A DNA stretch of 64,000 bases from Rhizobiales bacterium Y(2018) (lineage in GTDB: Bacteria; Pseudomonadota; Alphaproteobacteria; Rhizobiales; Aestuariivirgaceae): NCBI GenBank assembly GCA_005502925.1, contig SCPD01000011.1:124001-188000 (forward strand). The letters are read 5' to 3'. Made by a program: the position numbers and the translations under genes. This document shows positions 29,245-38,195 of the stretch, one piece after another (position 1 is the first letter of the stretch; every line of letters starts with the position of its first letter). The notes beneath the pieces are model-generated. The model was given only the letters and a program-made list of their open reading frames with translations. It did not search any database and was not told the origin of the DNA.

Positions 29245-30372
29245 CTAGGCGGAAATATCACCCCGCTGCCACTGTTCCTTGGTCGCAAGCCGGAACTCCT
29301 CGAACCGGCCCTGCTCGATGGCGTCCCGGACACCCTGCATCAGCGACTGGTAATAAGCGATATTGGCCCAGGACAGGAGCATCATGCCCAGAAGCTCGCC
29401 CGAGCGGATCAGATGATGCAGATAGGCCCTCGAATAGACCGACAGCGCCGGGCACGGGCTTTCGGGATCGAGCGGGCGCGGATCGTCGGCATGCCTTGCA
29501 TTGCGCAGATTGATCTTGCCGAAGCGGGTGAAGGCCTGGCCATGGCGGCCGGAGCGGGTCGGCATCACGCAGTCGAACATGTCGACGCCGCGCGCCACCG
29601 CTTCGAGAATGTCCTCGGGCGTGCCGACGCCCATCAGATAACGTGGCCGGTCGGTGGGCAGATGCGGCGCCGTATTTTCGATCGTCTGCAGCATCAGCGC
29701 CTGGCCCTCGCCCACCGCGAGGCCGCCGATCGCGTAGCCTTCGAAGCCGATGGCGGTCAGGTCCTCGGCCGAGATACGCCGCAGCCTTTCATTCACGCCG
29801 CCCTGCACGATGCCGAAATTGCCGCGTCCCGGCTGCTTGCCGAAGGCCTGGCGCGAGCGTTCGGCCCAGCGTAGCGACAGCTGCATGGCGCGCTCGGCAT
29901 CCTTGTCGGTATGCGGATACATCAGGCATTCGTCGAGCTGCATCTGGATATCGGAGCCGAGCAGCCGCTGGATCTCCATCGAGCGCTCAGGGGTGAGCTC
30001 GTATTTCCGCCCGTCGATATGCGACTGGAAGACGGCGCCCTTTTCCGAGATCTTGCGCAATTTGGCGAGCGACATGATCTGGAAGCCACCGGAGTCGGTG
30101 AGGATGGGCCGCGGCCAGTTGGCGAATTTATGCAGGCCGCCGAGCTTTGCGACTTCCTCAGGTCCGGGCCTCAGCATCAGGTGATAGACATTGCCGAGAA
30201 TGATATCGGCACCCGTCTCGCGCACCTGCTCAGGATAAAGCCCTTTGACCGTGCCCGCGGTGCCGACCGGCATGAAGGCCGGCGTGCGGATCTCGCCGCG
30301 CCCGGTGGTGATGGTGCCGCGGCGCGCCGCGCCATCGGTCTTGTGCAGTGTGAAAGAGAAACCTTCGCTCAT
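29245..30372 (-). CDS. tgt: Queuine tRNA-ribosyltransferase (Tgt), zinc site largely missing
   Basis: A 375-residue enzyme that exchanges guanine-34 for preQ1 in tRNAs with GUN anticodons. Catalytic features are present: [15 protein letters not shown] (about 90), [19 protein letters not shown] and [18 protein letters not shown] with the nucleophilic Asp. The usual zinc motif C-x-C-x2-C before YSRAYLHHL reads SPCPALSV here, so only one of three Cys remains. The later zinc His (normally in TWHN) is Ala in [11 protein letters not shown]. It overlaps queA by four bases and acts just before it in queuosine synthesis. Confidence 0.94.
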   Translation of the reverse strand: MSEGFSFTLHKTDGAARRGTITTGRGEIRTPAFMPVGTAGTVKGLYPEQVRETGADIILGNVYHLMLRPGPEEVAKLGGLHKFANWPRPILTDSGGFQIMSLAKLRKISEKGAVFQSHIDGRKYELTPERSMEIQRLLGSDIQMQLDECLMYPHTDKDAERAMQLSLRWAERSRQAFGKQPGRGNFGIVQGGVNERLRRISAEDLTAIGFEGYAIGGLAVGEGQALMLQTIENTAPHLPTDRPRYLMGVGTPEDILEAVARGVDMFDCVMPTRSGRHGQAFTRFGKINLRNARHADDPRPLDPESPCPALSVYSRAYLHHLIRSGELLGMMLLSWANIAYYQSLMQGVRDAIEQGRFEEFRLATKEQWQRGDISA

Positions 30373-31442
30373 GATGGCGCGGGGAATAGCAGGCTAGCAT
30401 CGCCATAGGAATAGAACCGATAGTTTTCATCGATGGCATGGGCATAGGCCGCCTTCATCCGCTCGAGCCCGGCAAAGGCGGAGACCAGCATGAACAGCGT
30501 CGAGCGCGGCAGATGGAAGTTGGTGATCAGCAGGTCGGCCACCCGGAAGCTGTAGCCCGGCGTGATGAAAATATCCGTCGTGTCCCGGAAAGGCTTGAGC
30601 TCGCCCGAGCGGGCGGCACTTTCGAGGAGCCTGAGCGAGGTCGTCCCGACCGGAATGACCCGCCCGCCTTTGGCCTTTGCCGCTTTTAGGCGTTCGACCA
30701 CATCGCCCGGCACCTCACCCCATTCCGAATGCATCTTGTGCTCGGCCGTATCTTCCGCTTTCACCGGCAGGAAGGTGCCGGCGCCGACATGAAGCGTGAC
30801 AAATTCTTCTTTAATTCCATTATCTTGCAACGCTTTCATCAGGCCAGGTGTGAAGTGCAGGCCGGCCGTCGGCGCGGCCACCGCGCCTTCCTCTTCGGCA
30901 TAGATGGTCTGATAGTCGGCGCGGTCCTGCTCGTCGCGTTCCCGCTTGCCGGCGATATAGGGCGGCAATGGCATGTCACCCAAAGCGGCAATGGCTTCAT
31001 CGAGGATGGGCCCGTGGAAATCGAAAGCGAGCGTGATCTCACCGCCCTCGCCTTTCGCCTCGACCGTCGCGTCAAGCACGCCCAGGAGGCAGACACGGCC
31101 CTCGGCGCCGAAGCGGATCTTATCCCCGACCGCGAGCCGCTTGCCGGGCTTGGCGAAGGCTTTCCAGCGCGAGCCGTCAAGCCGTTGATGGAGAAGCGCC
31201 TCGATCCGGGGCATCGCTTCGCCGCGCCCGATCCGGTTTCCGGTCAAGGCCGCGGGGATCACTTTGGTCTTGTTGAAAACCAGGACGTCGCCCGGACGCA
31301 GCAGCGACGGCAGCTCATGGAAGATGCGGTCATCGAGCCTGTCGGACCGCACGACCAGCAGCTTCGCCGCATCGCGCGGGTTGACCGGGCGGAGCGCGAT
31401 ACGCTCGTCCGGCAGCTCGAAATCGAAATCGGAAACGCGCAT
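30369..31442 (-). CDS. queA: S-adenosylmethionine:tRNA ribosyltransferase-isomerase
   Basis: A 357-residue protein starting [20 protein letters not shown]. QueA transfers the ribosyl part of S-adenosylmethionine to preQ1-34 in tRNA to give epoxyqueuosine. Motifs match the family throughout: [30 protein letters not shown] (about 200), [22 protein letters not shown] and [20 protein letters not shown] near the C-terminus. It is followed directly by tgt (overlap), giving the tRNA queuosine pair, and preceded by a small secreted-protein gene 6 bases away. Confidence 0.96.
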   Translation of the reverse strand: MRVSDFDFELPDERIALRPVNPRDAAKLLVVRSDRLDDRIFHELPSLLRPGDVLVFNKTKVIPAALTGNRIGRGEAMPRIEALLHQRLDGSRWKAFAKPGKRLAVGDKIRFGAEGRVCLLGVLDATVEAKGEGGEITLAFDFHGPILDEAIAALGDMPLPPYIAGKRERDEQDRADYQTIYAEEEGAVAAPTAGLHFTPGLMKALQDNGIKEEFVTLHVGAGTFLPVKAEDTAEHKMHSEWGEVPGDVVERLKAAKAKGGRVIPVGTTSLRLLESAARSGELKPFRDTTDIFITPGYSFRVADLLITNFHLPRSTLFMLVSAFAGLERMKAAYAHAIDENYRFYSYGDASLLFPAPS

Positions 31443-31448
31443 GGGAGA

Positions 31449-31856
31449 CTACTCTCCCAGGCAGGTTACCGGCCAGGCGCCCAAGCCGACAATATGCAGA
31501 GTGCCGGAGAATATGCCTTCCGTGCCCTCCTCATGCGCATAGCTCACGCGCAGCTTCGCGATGATCGCCTCGGCATTGCCGTCGGTGACATCGATTTTCA
31601 TGCCCTCATCGTCGGAGAAGGACTGCGCGACGAGGACGGTGGTGACGCCGGTTTCGGCCGCCGTCGACCACTTCTTGCCCTTCGACTCCATGCTGAGGCT
31701 CAGGGGCCTGAGGCCCGGAGTCGTGCCGACCAGAAAGCTCATGGACGTATCGTAATCGGGCGCGGTGCAAGTGATGTTGTCGGTGGCGAGAGCCTCGCCC
31801 GCCGAAGCCATCAGCAGCATCACACCCAGGATCGCTTCCCGCTTTCCGATCGGCAT
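31449..31856 (-). CDS. Small secreted protein of unknown function
   Basis: A 135-residue protein from the ATG at 31856 (MPIGKREAILGVMLLMASAG); the longer open frame upstream overlaps the cyclophilin gene and is rejected. The signal peptide ends near GEALATD. The mature part is beta-rich with two Cys (NITCTAPD and the C-terminal WPVTCLGE), likely one disulfide. I do not recognise the family. It lies between the cyclophilin and queA genes in the leftward cluster, with only 5 and 6 bases on either side, so it is co-transcribed. Confidence 0.65.
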   Translation of the reverse strand: MPIGKREAILGVMLLMASAGEALATDNITCTAPDYDTSMSFLVGTTPGLRPLSLSMESKGKKWSTAAETGVTTVLVAQSFSDDEGMKIDVTDGNAEAIIAKLRVSYAHEEGTEGIFSGTLHIVGLGAWPVTCLGE

Positions 31857-31861
31857 GATGA

Positions 31862-32335
31862 TCAGGCCTTTGCGTCGGCCGCGACCTGCATCTTCACGAT
31901 GCGGTCCGGATCGCGCACCGGCTCGCCGCGCTTCAACGCGTCGACATGCTCCATGCCGGAGGTCACCTTGCCCCACACCGTATATTGCTTGTCGAGGAAG
32001 GTGGCGTCGCCGAAGCAGATGAAGAACTGGCTGTTGGCCGAATCCGGATTGGACGAGCGCGCCATCGAGCAGATGCCGCGCACATGCGGCTCCTTGGAGA
32101 ACTCGGCCTTGAGATTGGGCTTCTTCGAACCGCCCATGCCGGTGCCCGACGGATCGCCGCCTTGCGCCATGAAGCCTTCGATGACGCGATGGAACACCAC
32201 GTTGTCGTAGAAGCCCTCACGCGCCAGCTCCTTGATGCGCGCCACGTGATTGGGCGCGAGGTCGGGTCTGAGCTCGATGGTCACACGGCCCTTGGCGAGG
32301 TCCATATAGATCGTGTTTTCGAGATCGCTAGCCAT
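31862..32335 (-). CDS. Cytoplasmic cyclophilin-type peptidyl-prolyl isomerase
   Basis: A 157-residue cyclophilin without signal peptide. Active-site segments: VVFHRVIEGFMAQGGDPSG with the catalytic Arg (about 45-63), ICSMARSSNPDSANSQFFIC (about 90-110) and YTVWGKVTSGMEHVD. The start is the ATG at 32335, which overlaps the TGA of the upstream cyclophilin by one base (TGATG); a GTG one codon before is an alternative. It assists folding of cytosolic proteins by proline isomerisation. Two tandem cyclophilins, one exported and one cytosolic, are usual at this locus in the order. Confidence 0.92.
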   Translation of the reverse strand: MASDLENTIYMDLAKGRVTIELRPDLAPNHVARIKELAREGFYDNVVFHRVIEGFMAQGGDPSGTGMGGSKKPNLKAEFSKEPHVRGICSMARSSNPDSANSQFFICFGDATFLDKQYTVWGKVTSGMEHVDALKRGEPVRDPDRIVKMQVAADAKA

Positions 32336-32880
32336 CACTTTACATCCTTCATGACTCTGACAGTTACCATTTTATCGGGTTCCGACGGCGGCTCGCCCTT
32401 GGCGATCTTGTCGACGCACGGCATGCCTTGCGCCACTTCACCGAACACCGTGTACTGGCCATCGAGGAAGCCACCATCGGCGAGCATGATGAAGAACTGG
32501 CTGTTGGCCGAGTTCGGGTCGGAGGTGCGCGCCATGCCGACGACGCCGCGGGCGAAATGCGTGTTGGTGAATTCGGCTTTGAGATTGGGCTCGTTCGAGC
32601 CGCCGGTGCCGTCGCCATTCTGGCCGTCGCCGGTCTGCGCCATGAAACCGTCGATCACGCGGTGGAAGGGCACGCCGTCATAATATTTGGCGCGTGCCAG
32701 CTTCTTGATCTGCGCCACGTGATTGGGCGCGAGGTCGGGCCTGAGCTTGACGGTGATCGTGCATTTATCGGAGGTCTTGATCGCCAGCGTATTCTCGGGG
32801 TCGAGCTCCTGCGCCGCCAGCGGCAGGCTGCTCAGCGCCACGGCGGCGATCAGGCCGGCAAGGCCCAGTTTGAATTTCAT
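32335..32880 (-). CDS. Exported cyclophilin-type peptidyl-prolyl isomerase
   Basis: A 181-residue cyclophilin with a signal peptide (MKFKLGLAGLIAAVALSSLP LAAQ), so it acts in the periplasm. The active-site Arg lies in PFHRVIDGFMAQTGDGQNG (about 72-90), and the GVVGMARTSDPNSANSQFFI segment is complete. It is about 50% identical by eye to the cytosolic copy that follows, suggesting a local duplication with later targeting change. The upstream coaD gene is 39 bases away in the same direction. Confidence 0.92.
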   Translation of the reverse strand: MKFKLGLAGLIAAVALSSLPLAAQELDPENTLAIKTSDKCTITVKLRPDLAPNHVAQIKKLARAKYYDGVPFHRVIDGFMAQTGDGQNGDGTGGSNEPNLKAEFTNTHFARGVVGMARTSDPNSANSQFFIMLADGGFLDGQYTVFGEVAQGMPCVDKIAKGEPPSEPDKMVTVRVMKDVK

Positions 32881-32919
32881 GCGGGTCTCCTTGGGGTTGA
32901 ATGACGCGGGTTTTGCCCT

Positions 32920-33423
32920 TCAGGCGGGCTTTTTGAGGGCGGCCTTTACGGCAGCCAGCGCTTCCTTGGGGATGAACAAAGTGACGTCGCCGCCCATTGC
33001 GGCGATCTGCTTGACGAGGGACGATGCGATCATCCGTGTCGCCGGGCTGGCGGCGAGAAAAACCGTTTCGATATCGGGTGCCATCGAGCCGTTCATCTGC
33101 CCCATCTGGACCTCATAATCGAAGTCGCTGGCGTCGCGTAAGCCCCGGATGATGAGGCCCGCCTGGGCCCGCCTCGCCGCATCGACGGCGAGATCGTCGA
33201 AGGTCTCGACCGCGATCTTGATGCCGGTATGCTCGGCGATCGGCGCCGTCACGGTCTGGAGCAATTTGATGCGCGTTTCCGCATCGATCAGCGCCTTCTT
33301 GCCGTGATGCGTGCCGACCCCTAGAACGAGCTTGTCCACGAGCCTCGCCGATCTCGCAATGATATCGAGATGGCCGTAGGTAACGGGGTCGAAACTGCCG
33401 GGATAAAAGCCAGTGCGCGCCAT
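32920..33423 (-). CDS. coaD: Phosphopantetheine adenylyltransferase
   Basis: A 167-residue protein from the ATG at 33423 (MARTGFYPGSFDP). CoaD joins ATP and 4'-phosphopantetheine to form dephospho-CoA. The nucleotidyl-transferase signature GSFDPVTYGHLDII (with the GH of the HxGH motif), GLRDASDFDYEVQM (about 95) and MIASSLVKQIAAMGGD (the ISSTxVR-type motif) are present. Twelve open codons upstream are probably not translated. It heads the leftward cluster coaD, two cyclophilins, secreted protein, queA, tgt, CoxG-like. Confidence 0.95.
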   Translation of the reverse strand: MARTGFYPGSFDPVTYGHLDIIARSARLVDKLVLGVGTHHGKKALIDAETRIKLLQTVTAPIAEHTGIKIAVETFDDLAVDAARRAQAGLIIRGLRDASDFDYEVQMGQMNGSMAPDIETVFLAASPATRMIASSLVKQIAAMGGDVTLFIPKEALAAVKAALKKPA

Positions 33424-33509
33424 GGCGGAAGCCATAGCCCGATAAGGCTCCTGCCGCAACCTGTCAGCAGGCGGCAGTATGATCCGCCCATTCAGAGGGA
33501 GTAACCATA

Positions 33510-33932
33510 ATGGCCAACGACAATCCGTCCATCATTTCGCATGTTTCACTGGGCACCAACCAGTTCGACAAGGCCAGGGCCTTCTACTTGAAGGCGCTCG
33601 CCCCGCTTGGCTGCAAGATCATCATGGAGCATCCCGGAGTCGCCGCCTTCGGCAAGCAATTCCCGGAATTCTGGGTCGGCGAGCCGCATGACGGCAAGAA
33701 GGCCGAGATCGGCAATGGAACGCATGTCAGCTTCGCGGCCGGCTCCAAGGCCGAGGTCGACGCCTTCCACAAGGCGGCGGTCGCCGCCGGCGGCAGCGAC
33801 GACGGCAAGCCGGGACCGCGCGAGGAATATGGCGAGCCCTATTACGGCGCCTTCATCCGCGATCTCGACGGCCACAAGATCGAGGCCACCTTCTGGGACG
33901 AAGAACTCGCCAAGAAGCTGGGAATGGGTTGA
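33510..33932 (+). CDS. VOC/glyoxalase-like protein
   Basis: A 140-residue protein of the vicinal-oxygen-chelate fold (beta-alpha-beta-beta-beta repeats). It starts HVSLGTNQFDKARAFYLKAL, which supplies the first His and the typical FY-L helix, and ends YYGAFIRDLDGHKIEATFW, where the family's DPDGN segment reads DLDGH. His and Glu (HVSF, EATF) could bind a metal. Proteins of this subgroup are widespread and uncharacterised. The ATG at 33510 has GGGAG about 10 bases upstream. It is monocistronic, ending at a strong stem-loop. Confidence 0.8.
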   Translation: MANDNPSIISHVSLGTNQFDKARAFYLKALAPLGCKIIMEHPGVAAFGKQFPEFWVGEPHDGKKAEIGNGTHVSFAAGSKAEVDAFHKAAVAAGGSDDGKPGPREEYGEPYYGAFIRDLDGHKIEATFWDEELAKKLGMG

Positions 33933-33937
33933 TCAGA

Positions 33938-33974
33938 TCTCCCTCCCCTGCATCCGCGACGCGCGGGAGGGAGA
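33938..33974 (+). terminator. Stem-loop terminator between the VOC gene and ilvD
   Basis: The 11-base arms ATCTCCCTCCC and GGGAGGGAGAT pair perfectly around a 15-base loop. On the plus strand the stem is followed by TTAATT. It begins 6 bases after the VOC stop and lies 7 bases beyond the ilvD stop of the opposite strand, so it can serve both converging genes. Confidence 0.75.
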
Positions 33975-33980
33975 TTTAAT

Positions 33981-35825
33981 TCATTCCGGGACGTGGCGCA
34001 CCGCGCCTTTGGCGGCGCTGGTCGCCATCGAGGCATAGGCGCGAAGCGCCGTCGAAACCTTGCGGTTGCGCTTCTCTTCGGGCTTCCACACGGCGCCGTC
34101 GCGCGCGATTTTTTCGGCGCGACGCCGGGCGATTTCCGCCTCATCGACCGCCAGATGAAGCTTGCGCTTCGGAATGTCGATCTCGACGCGATCGCCGCTG
34201 CGGACGAGACCCATCAAGCCGCCTTCCGCCGCTTCGGGCGAGGCATGGCCGATCGAGAGGCCCGATGTGCCGCCCGAGAAACGTCCGTCGGTGACGAGCG
34301 CGCAGGCTTTGCCGAGGCCCTTCGATTTGAGATAGCTCGTCGGATACAGCATTTCCTGCATGCCGGGACCGCCGCGCGGTCCCTCGTAGCGGATGACCAC
34401 GACATCGCCCGCTTTCACCTTGCCGGTGAGAATGCCGCTCACCGCTGAATCCTGGCTTTCGAAGACGACGGCGGGTCCTGAGAAGACCAGGATCGATTCA
34501 TCGACGCCGGCCGTCTTCACGATGGCGCCGAGCTCGGCCAGATTGCCGTAGAGCACCGCCAGACCGCCATCCTTGGAGAAAGCATGCTCGGCCGAACGGA
34601 TTACGCCCTTCTCGCGATCGACATCGAGCGTGTCATAGCGGCGCTCCTGGCTGAAGGCGACTTGCGTCGGCACGCCGCCGGGTGCAGCGCGGAAGAAGTC
34701 GCTGACCTTGGCGCTCTTGGTCCGCACGACGTCCCACTGGTCGAGTGCCGCGCCCAAGCTTTCCGAATGGACGGTGGGGACGGACGTATCGATGAGCCCG
34801 CCGCGGTCGAGCTCGCCCAGAATCGCCATGATGCCGCCGGCACGATGCACGTCTTCCATATGGACGTCGGATTTCGATGGCGCCACCTTGCACAGGACCG
34901 GCACGCGGCGTGACAGCCGGTCGATATCGGCCATGCCGAAATCGAGATTGGCCTCATGCGCGGCGGCGAGGAGATGCAGCACGGTATTGGTCGACCCGCC
35001 CATGGCGATGTCGAGCGTCATGGCATTCTCGAAGGCGGCGAAGGTCGCGATCGAACGCGGCAGGATGCTGGCATCGTCCTGTTCGTAATAGCGCCGCGCC
35101 AGGTCGACGATGAGATGGCCCGCCTCGACGAAAAGCCGGCGGCGATCGGCGTGGGTGGCGAGCGTCGAGCCATTGCCGGGCAGCGACAGGCCGAGCGCCT
35201 CGGTGAGGCAGTTCATCGAATTGGCGGTGAACATGCCGGAGCACGAGCCGCAGGTCGGACAGGCCGAGCGCTCGATGATCTTCATGTCTTCTTCGGAGAC
35301 CTTGTCGTCGACCGCCGCCACCATGGCGTCGACCAGATCGAGCGCGACCTCCTTGCCCTTGAGCACCACCTTGCCGGCTTCCATCGGCCCGCCTGAGACG
35401 AACACGACCGGGATATTGAGGCGCATGGCGGCCATCAGCATCCCGGGGGTGATCTTGTCGCAATTGGAGATGCAGACCATCGCGTCGGCGCAATGGGCAT
35501 TGACCATATATTCGACCGAGTCGGCGATGAGATCGCGCGACGGCAGCGAATAGAGCATGCCATCATGGCCCATGGCGATGCCGTCATCGACAGCGATGGT
35601 GTTAAACTCCTTGGCCACACCACCGGCCGCCTCGATTTCGCGCGCCACCAGCTGGCCCAGATCCTTCAGATGCACATGGCCCGGCACGAACTGGGTGAAG
35701 GAATTGACGACCGCGATGATCGGCTTGCCGAAATCGCTGTCCTTCATGCCGGTGGCGCGCCAGAGGCCGCGCGCGCCGGCCATGTTGCGGCCATGGGTGG
35801 TGGTGCGGGAACGATAGCTGGGCAT
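33981..35825 (-). CDS. ilvD: Dihydroxy-acid dehydratase
   Basis: A 614-residue iron-sulfur enzyme converting dihydroxy acids to 2-keto acids in valine, leucine and isoleucine synthesis. Cluster Cys motifs are present: [16 protein letters not shown] (about 122-137) and [20 protein letters not shown] (about 195-214). The N-terminus [20 protein letters not shown] and the C-terminal [20 protein letters not shown] are canonical. It is monocistronic, convergent with the VOC gene through a shared terminator. No other branched-chain synthesis gene is in the window. Confidence 0.97.
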   Translation of the reverse strand: MPSYRSRTTTHGRNMAGARGLWRATGMKDSDFGKPIIAVVNSFTQFVPGHVHLKDLGQLVAREIEAAGGVAKEFNTIAVDDGIAMGHDGMLYSLPSRDLIADSVEYMVNAHCADAMVCISNCDKITPGMLMAAMRLNIPVVFVSGGPMEAGKVVLKGKEVALDLVDAMVAAVDDKVSEEDMKIIERSACPTCGSCSGMFTANSMNCLTEALGLSLPGNGSTLATHADRRRLFVEAGHLIVDLARRYYEQDDASILPRSIATFAAFENAMTLDIAMGGSTNTVLHLLAAAHEANLDFGMADIDRLSRRVPVLCKVAPSKSDVHMEDVHRAGGIMAILGELDRGGLIDTSVPTVHSESLGAALDQWDVVRTKSAKVSDFFRAAPGGVPTQVAFSQERRYDTLDVDREKGVIRSAEHAFSKDGGLAVLYGNLAELGAIVKTAGVDESILVFSGPAVVFESQDSAVSGILTGKVKAGDVVVIRYEGPRGGPGMQEMLYPTSYLKSKGLGKACALVTDGRFSGGTSGLSIGHASPEAAEGGLMGLVRSGDRVEIDIPKRKLHLAVDEAEIARRRAEKIARDGAVWKPEEKRNRKVSTALRAYASMATSAAKGAVRHVPE

Positions 35826-35936
35826 GGGTTCTGGGTCTTTTCCTAAGCCTTTTCAGAAGGATGCTTTCGTGCGCGTGCATCTGGGCCCTGTCAACCTTCG
35901 AGTTGGCATGGCTCGAATGCACTTACGCTGCGATAC

Positions 35937-36545
35937 TCAGCGGCCGCGCAGAGCCAGCCAGAGGCCGCCGCCGATCAGGCACAGGCCGCTCGACACTTCG
36001 ACGAAGCGCACCCGCTTCTGCGACAGCCAGGACCCGGCATTGCCGGCGGCGAAGGCATAGAGGCTGTCGAAGACGGTGGCGATGACCATGAAGCTCAGGC
36101 CCAGCAGAACCAGCTGATTCAAGTAGTCGCCATCCTTGGAGATGAATTGCGGAATGAGCGCGCCGAAGACCAGCAGCACCTTGGGGTTGGACAGGATGAC
36201 GACGAAGCCCTGGAAGAAGAAACCACCCCGGGGCGCCGTCGCGGCCGCGGCCGTCAGCTGTCCCTTCGAGCGCACGAGCTTGATGCCGAGCCAGATGAGA
36301 TAAGCGGCGCCCGCGATGCGCAGCACGTCGAACCAGACGCCTATATAGGTGATGGCGGAAGCAAGGCCGGCAATGGCGATGGCCATCCAGACCAGGAGGC
36401 CCGCCTGGGTGCCCGCCACATTGAGCAGGCCGGCGCGGGTGCCATGCTTGAGGCTGTTGGCGATGATGATGGTGACGGTCGGTCCCGGCACGATCACGAT
36501 GGCGATCGCGGCAATACAAAACGCAATATAGGCTTCGAGTGTCAT
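35937..36545 (-). CDS. LysE/RhtB-family amino-acid exporter
   Basis: A 202-residue protein from the ATG at 36545 (MTLEAYIAFCIAAIAIVIVP); ten open codons upstream are less likely. Six transmembrane helices are predicted from hydrophobicity. The family motif VPGPTVTIIIANSLKHGTRA and NPKVLLVFGALIPQFI are present. The substrate is unknown. It is divergent from the riboswitch-bluB unit on its right. Confidence 0.85.
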   Translation of the reverse strand: MTLEAYIAFCIAAIAIVIVPGPTVTIIIANSLKHGTRAGLLNVAGTQAGLLVWMAIAIAGLASAITYIGVWFDVLRIAGAAYLIWLGIKLVRSKGQLTAAAATAPRGGFFFQGFVVILSNPKVLLVFGALIPQFISKDGDYLNQLVLLGLSFMVIATVFDSLYAFAAGNAGSWLSQKRVRFVEVSSGLCLIGGGLWLALRGR

Positions 36546-36639
36546 GGGTCCCTCACTGAGCAGGTCGCTCAGCAAGCCATAGCCGCGCCGGAGCTTGCAA
36601 GAGGTTTCTGGACGTTCGTCGCCCGGTCCCCTATTTTGC

Positions 36640-36825
36640 CGTCACTGCCGGGTGCCCGAGCCAATCGGCGAGGGAGAATCGGAAACACGGTGCAACACCG
36701 AGGCGTGCCCAACGCTGTAAGGATGATTTCTCCAGCCACTTCAGCACCTTATGCCGAAGTGCAAAAGCCACTGGTTCAACCGGGAAGGCGCTGGAGAAAG
36801 GTGAGTCCGAGCCAGAAGACCGGCC
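36640..36825 (+). promoter_or_regulatory. Cobalamin (B12) riboswitch upstream of bluB
   Basis: This non-coding stretch shows conserved cobalamin-aptamer segments in order: GGGTGCCCGAGCC (about 36650), the core GGTGCAACACCGAGGCGTGC (about 36689), GCCACTGG (about 36767), GGGAAGGCG (about 36782) and the diagnostic B12-box end GAGCCAGAAGACCGGCC (36809-36825). Intervening bases form the usual P-helices. It lies 63 bases before the bluB start on the same strand. The expected effect is repression of bluB when adenosylcobalamin binds. Confidence 0.9.
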
Positions 36826-36835
36826 AGGCAGGACA

Positions 36836-36861
36836 GCCCCCCGTTTGGACAGGCGGGTGGC
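36836..36861 (+). promoter_or_regulatory. Hairpin in the riboswitch expression platform
   Basis: GCCCCCCGT pairs with GCGGGTGGC (eight of nine positions, one G-T) over an eight-base loop, between the aptamer end and the bluB ribosome-binding site (GAGGGG near 36876). There is no T-run, so translational rather than transcriptional control is more likely. How the hairpin switches is inference. Confidence 0.4.
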
Positions 36862-36887
36862 AGCGATGCAACGCGAGGGGAAAAGCG

Positions 36888-37601
36888 ATGCAGGCCGAGA
36901 CTATTGCGCCGACAGCCACCGATTTCGACGAGGCGGCGCGTGACGCCGTCTATCGCGCCATTTTCACCCGCCGCGATATACGCGGCCAGTTCCTGCCGCG
37001 TCCGGTTCCCGATGAGCTCCTGGCGCGCCTCCTCATCGCCGCCCATCACGCGCCGTCGGTCGGCTATATGCAGCCGTGGAATTTCATCCTCATCCGCGAC
37101 GCCGCGCGAAAGGCCCGTATCCGCGATCTCGTCTGCAGGGCGAGCGCCGAGGAAGTCCGCCAAATCGAGGACGCACGCCAAGTTCTCTACCGCTCCCTGA
37201 AGCTCGACGGCATCATCGAGGCGCCGGTCAATATCTGCGTCACCTGCGACCGCAGCCGCGCCGCCGACACCCCGCTCGGGCGCTGGCACAATCGCGAGAT
37301 GGATCTCTACAGCACGGTCTGCGCGGTGCAGAATCTCTGGCTCGCGGCGCGCGCCGAAGGCATCGGCGTCGGCTGGGTCAGCATCCTCGACAAGGAGGAG
37401 CTGAAGGACCTGCTCGGCATTCCGGCCGAGGTGACACCGGTCGCCTATCTGTGCCTCGGTTACGTCTCGGATTTCGCCGCGAGACCTGAGCTCGAAAGCA
37501 AAGGCTGGCGCAAGCGGCTGGCGCTCGACGAACTCGTCTCGAGTGAAAGCTGGACGGGCGCCGGCGAGGACAATCTCAAGGCGCTGATCAGATCCGCCTG
37601 A
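36888..37601 (+). CDS. bluB: 5,6-Dimethylbenzimidazole synthase BluB
   Basis: A 237-residue flavin-destroying enzyme that makes the lower ligand of vitamin B12 from reduced FMN and oxygen. The start at 36888 (MQAETIAPTATDFDEAARDA) has GAGGGG about 8 bases upstream; the same frame is open much further left, but that part is the riboswitch. Nitroreductase-fold motifs: AIFTRRDIRGQF with the catalytic Asp, HHAPSVGYMQPWNFILI, and GIGVGWVSILDKEEL with the conserved Ser. No other cobalamin gene is in the window, so B12 control acts on this single enzyme. Confidence 0.95.
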   Translation: MQAETIAPTATDFDEAARDAVYRAIFTRRDIRGQFLPRPVPDELLARLLIAAHHAPSVGYMQPWNFILIRDAARKARIRDLVCRASAEEVRQIEDARQVLYRSLKLDGIIEAPVNICVTCDRSRAADTPLGRWHNREMDLYSTVCAVQNLWLAARAEGIGVGWVSILDKEELKDLLGIPAEVTPVAYLCLGYVSDFAARPELESKGWRKRLALDELVSSESWTGAGEDNLKALIRSA

Positions 37602-38193
37602 ACACCGCATAGGTGAAGTCCTGGGTCGTGCCGAAGGGTGTCGGATGGGTTTCCGATTCCTGTGTCAGCAGCGCGAATTCCCGTCCCAGCCGCGCCGCCA
37701 GCGTCTCGGCGCTGTAGCGCTGCACCGGCAGCCCGCTGCATTTCTCAGGACCGGTGAGCGCGAAGGTCGAGATCACGACATGCGATCCGGGCCGGGTGCC
37801 GGCTTTGAGCGCGGCAATATAGGCGATCTGCCCGGCTTCCTCGGTCAGAAAGTGGAACACGGCGCGGTCGTGCCAGACGTCCCATTGCCGCTCAGGCGTC
37901 CAGCGCATGATATCGGCGACGATCCACCCGACTTTGATCGCCTCGGCGCCGAGCCGTTCCTTCGAGCGGCTGAGCGCCACGTCGGAAATGTCGAGCACGG
38001 TGAGATCATCATAACTCTCAGCCAGGAGCCGGTCGACCAGGCGCGAGGCACCGCCGCCGATATCGATGACGGAGCCCTTCCCGGCTTTTCGGATCAAGGC
38101 CAGCGAGCGCTCCGGCACATCCTGATACCAGCTGACGGCGGTATCGGATTTGACGGTGTAGGTATGATCCCAATGTTCGCGACGATCAGTCAT
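37588..38193 (-). CDS. Class I SAM-dependent methyltransferase
   Basis: A 201-residue protein from the ATG at 38193 (MTDRREHWDHTYTVKSDTAV), 2 bases after the upstream LysE-family stop; an 8-codon longer start is possible. Motif I SVIDIGGGASRLVD (about 53-66), the acidic strand end LTVLDISDVAL and WDVWHDRAVFHFL follow class I order. The C-terminal FGTTQDFTYAVFRRI is typical of small stand-alone methyltransferases of unknown substrate. Its end overlaps the bluB end by 14 bases on the opposite strand. Confidence 0.82.
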   Translation of the reverse strand: MTDRREHWDHTYTVKSDTAVSWYQDVPERSLALIRKAGKGSVIDIGGGASRLVDRLLAESYDDLTVLDISDVALSRSKERLGAEAIKVGWIVADIMRWTPERQWDVWHDRAVFHFLTEEAGQIAYIAALKAGTRPGSHVVISTFALTGPEKCSGLPVQRYSAETLAARLGREFALLTQESETHPTPFGTTQDFTYAVFRRI

Positions 38194-38195
38194 TA

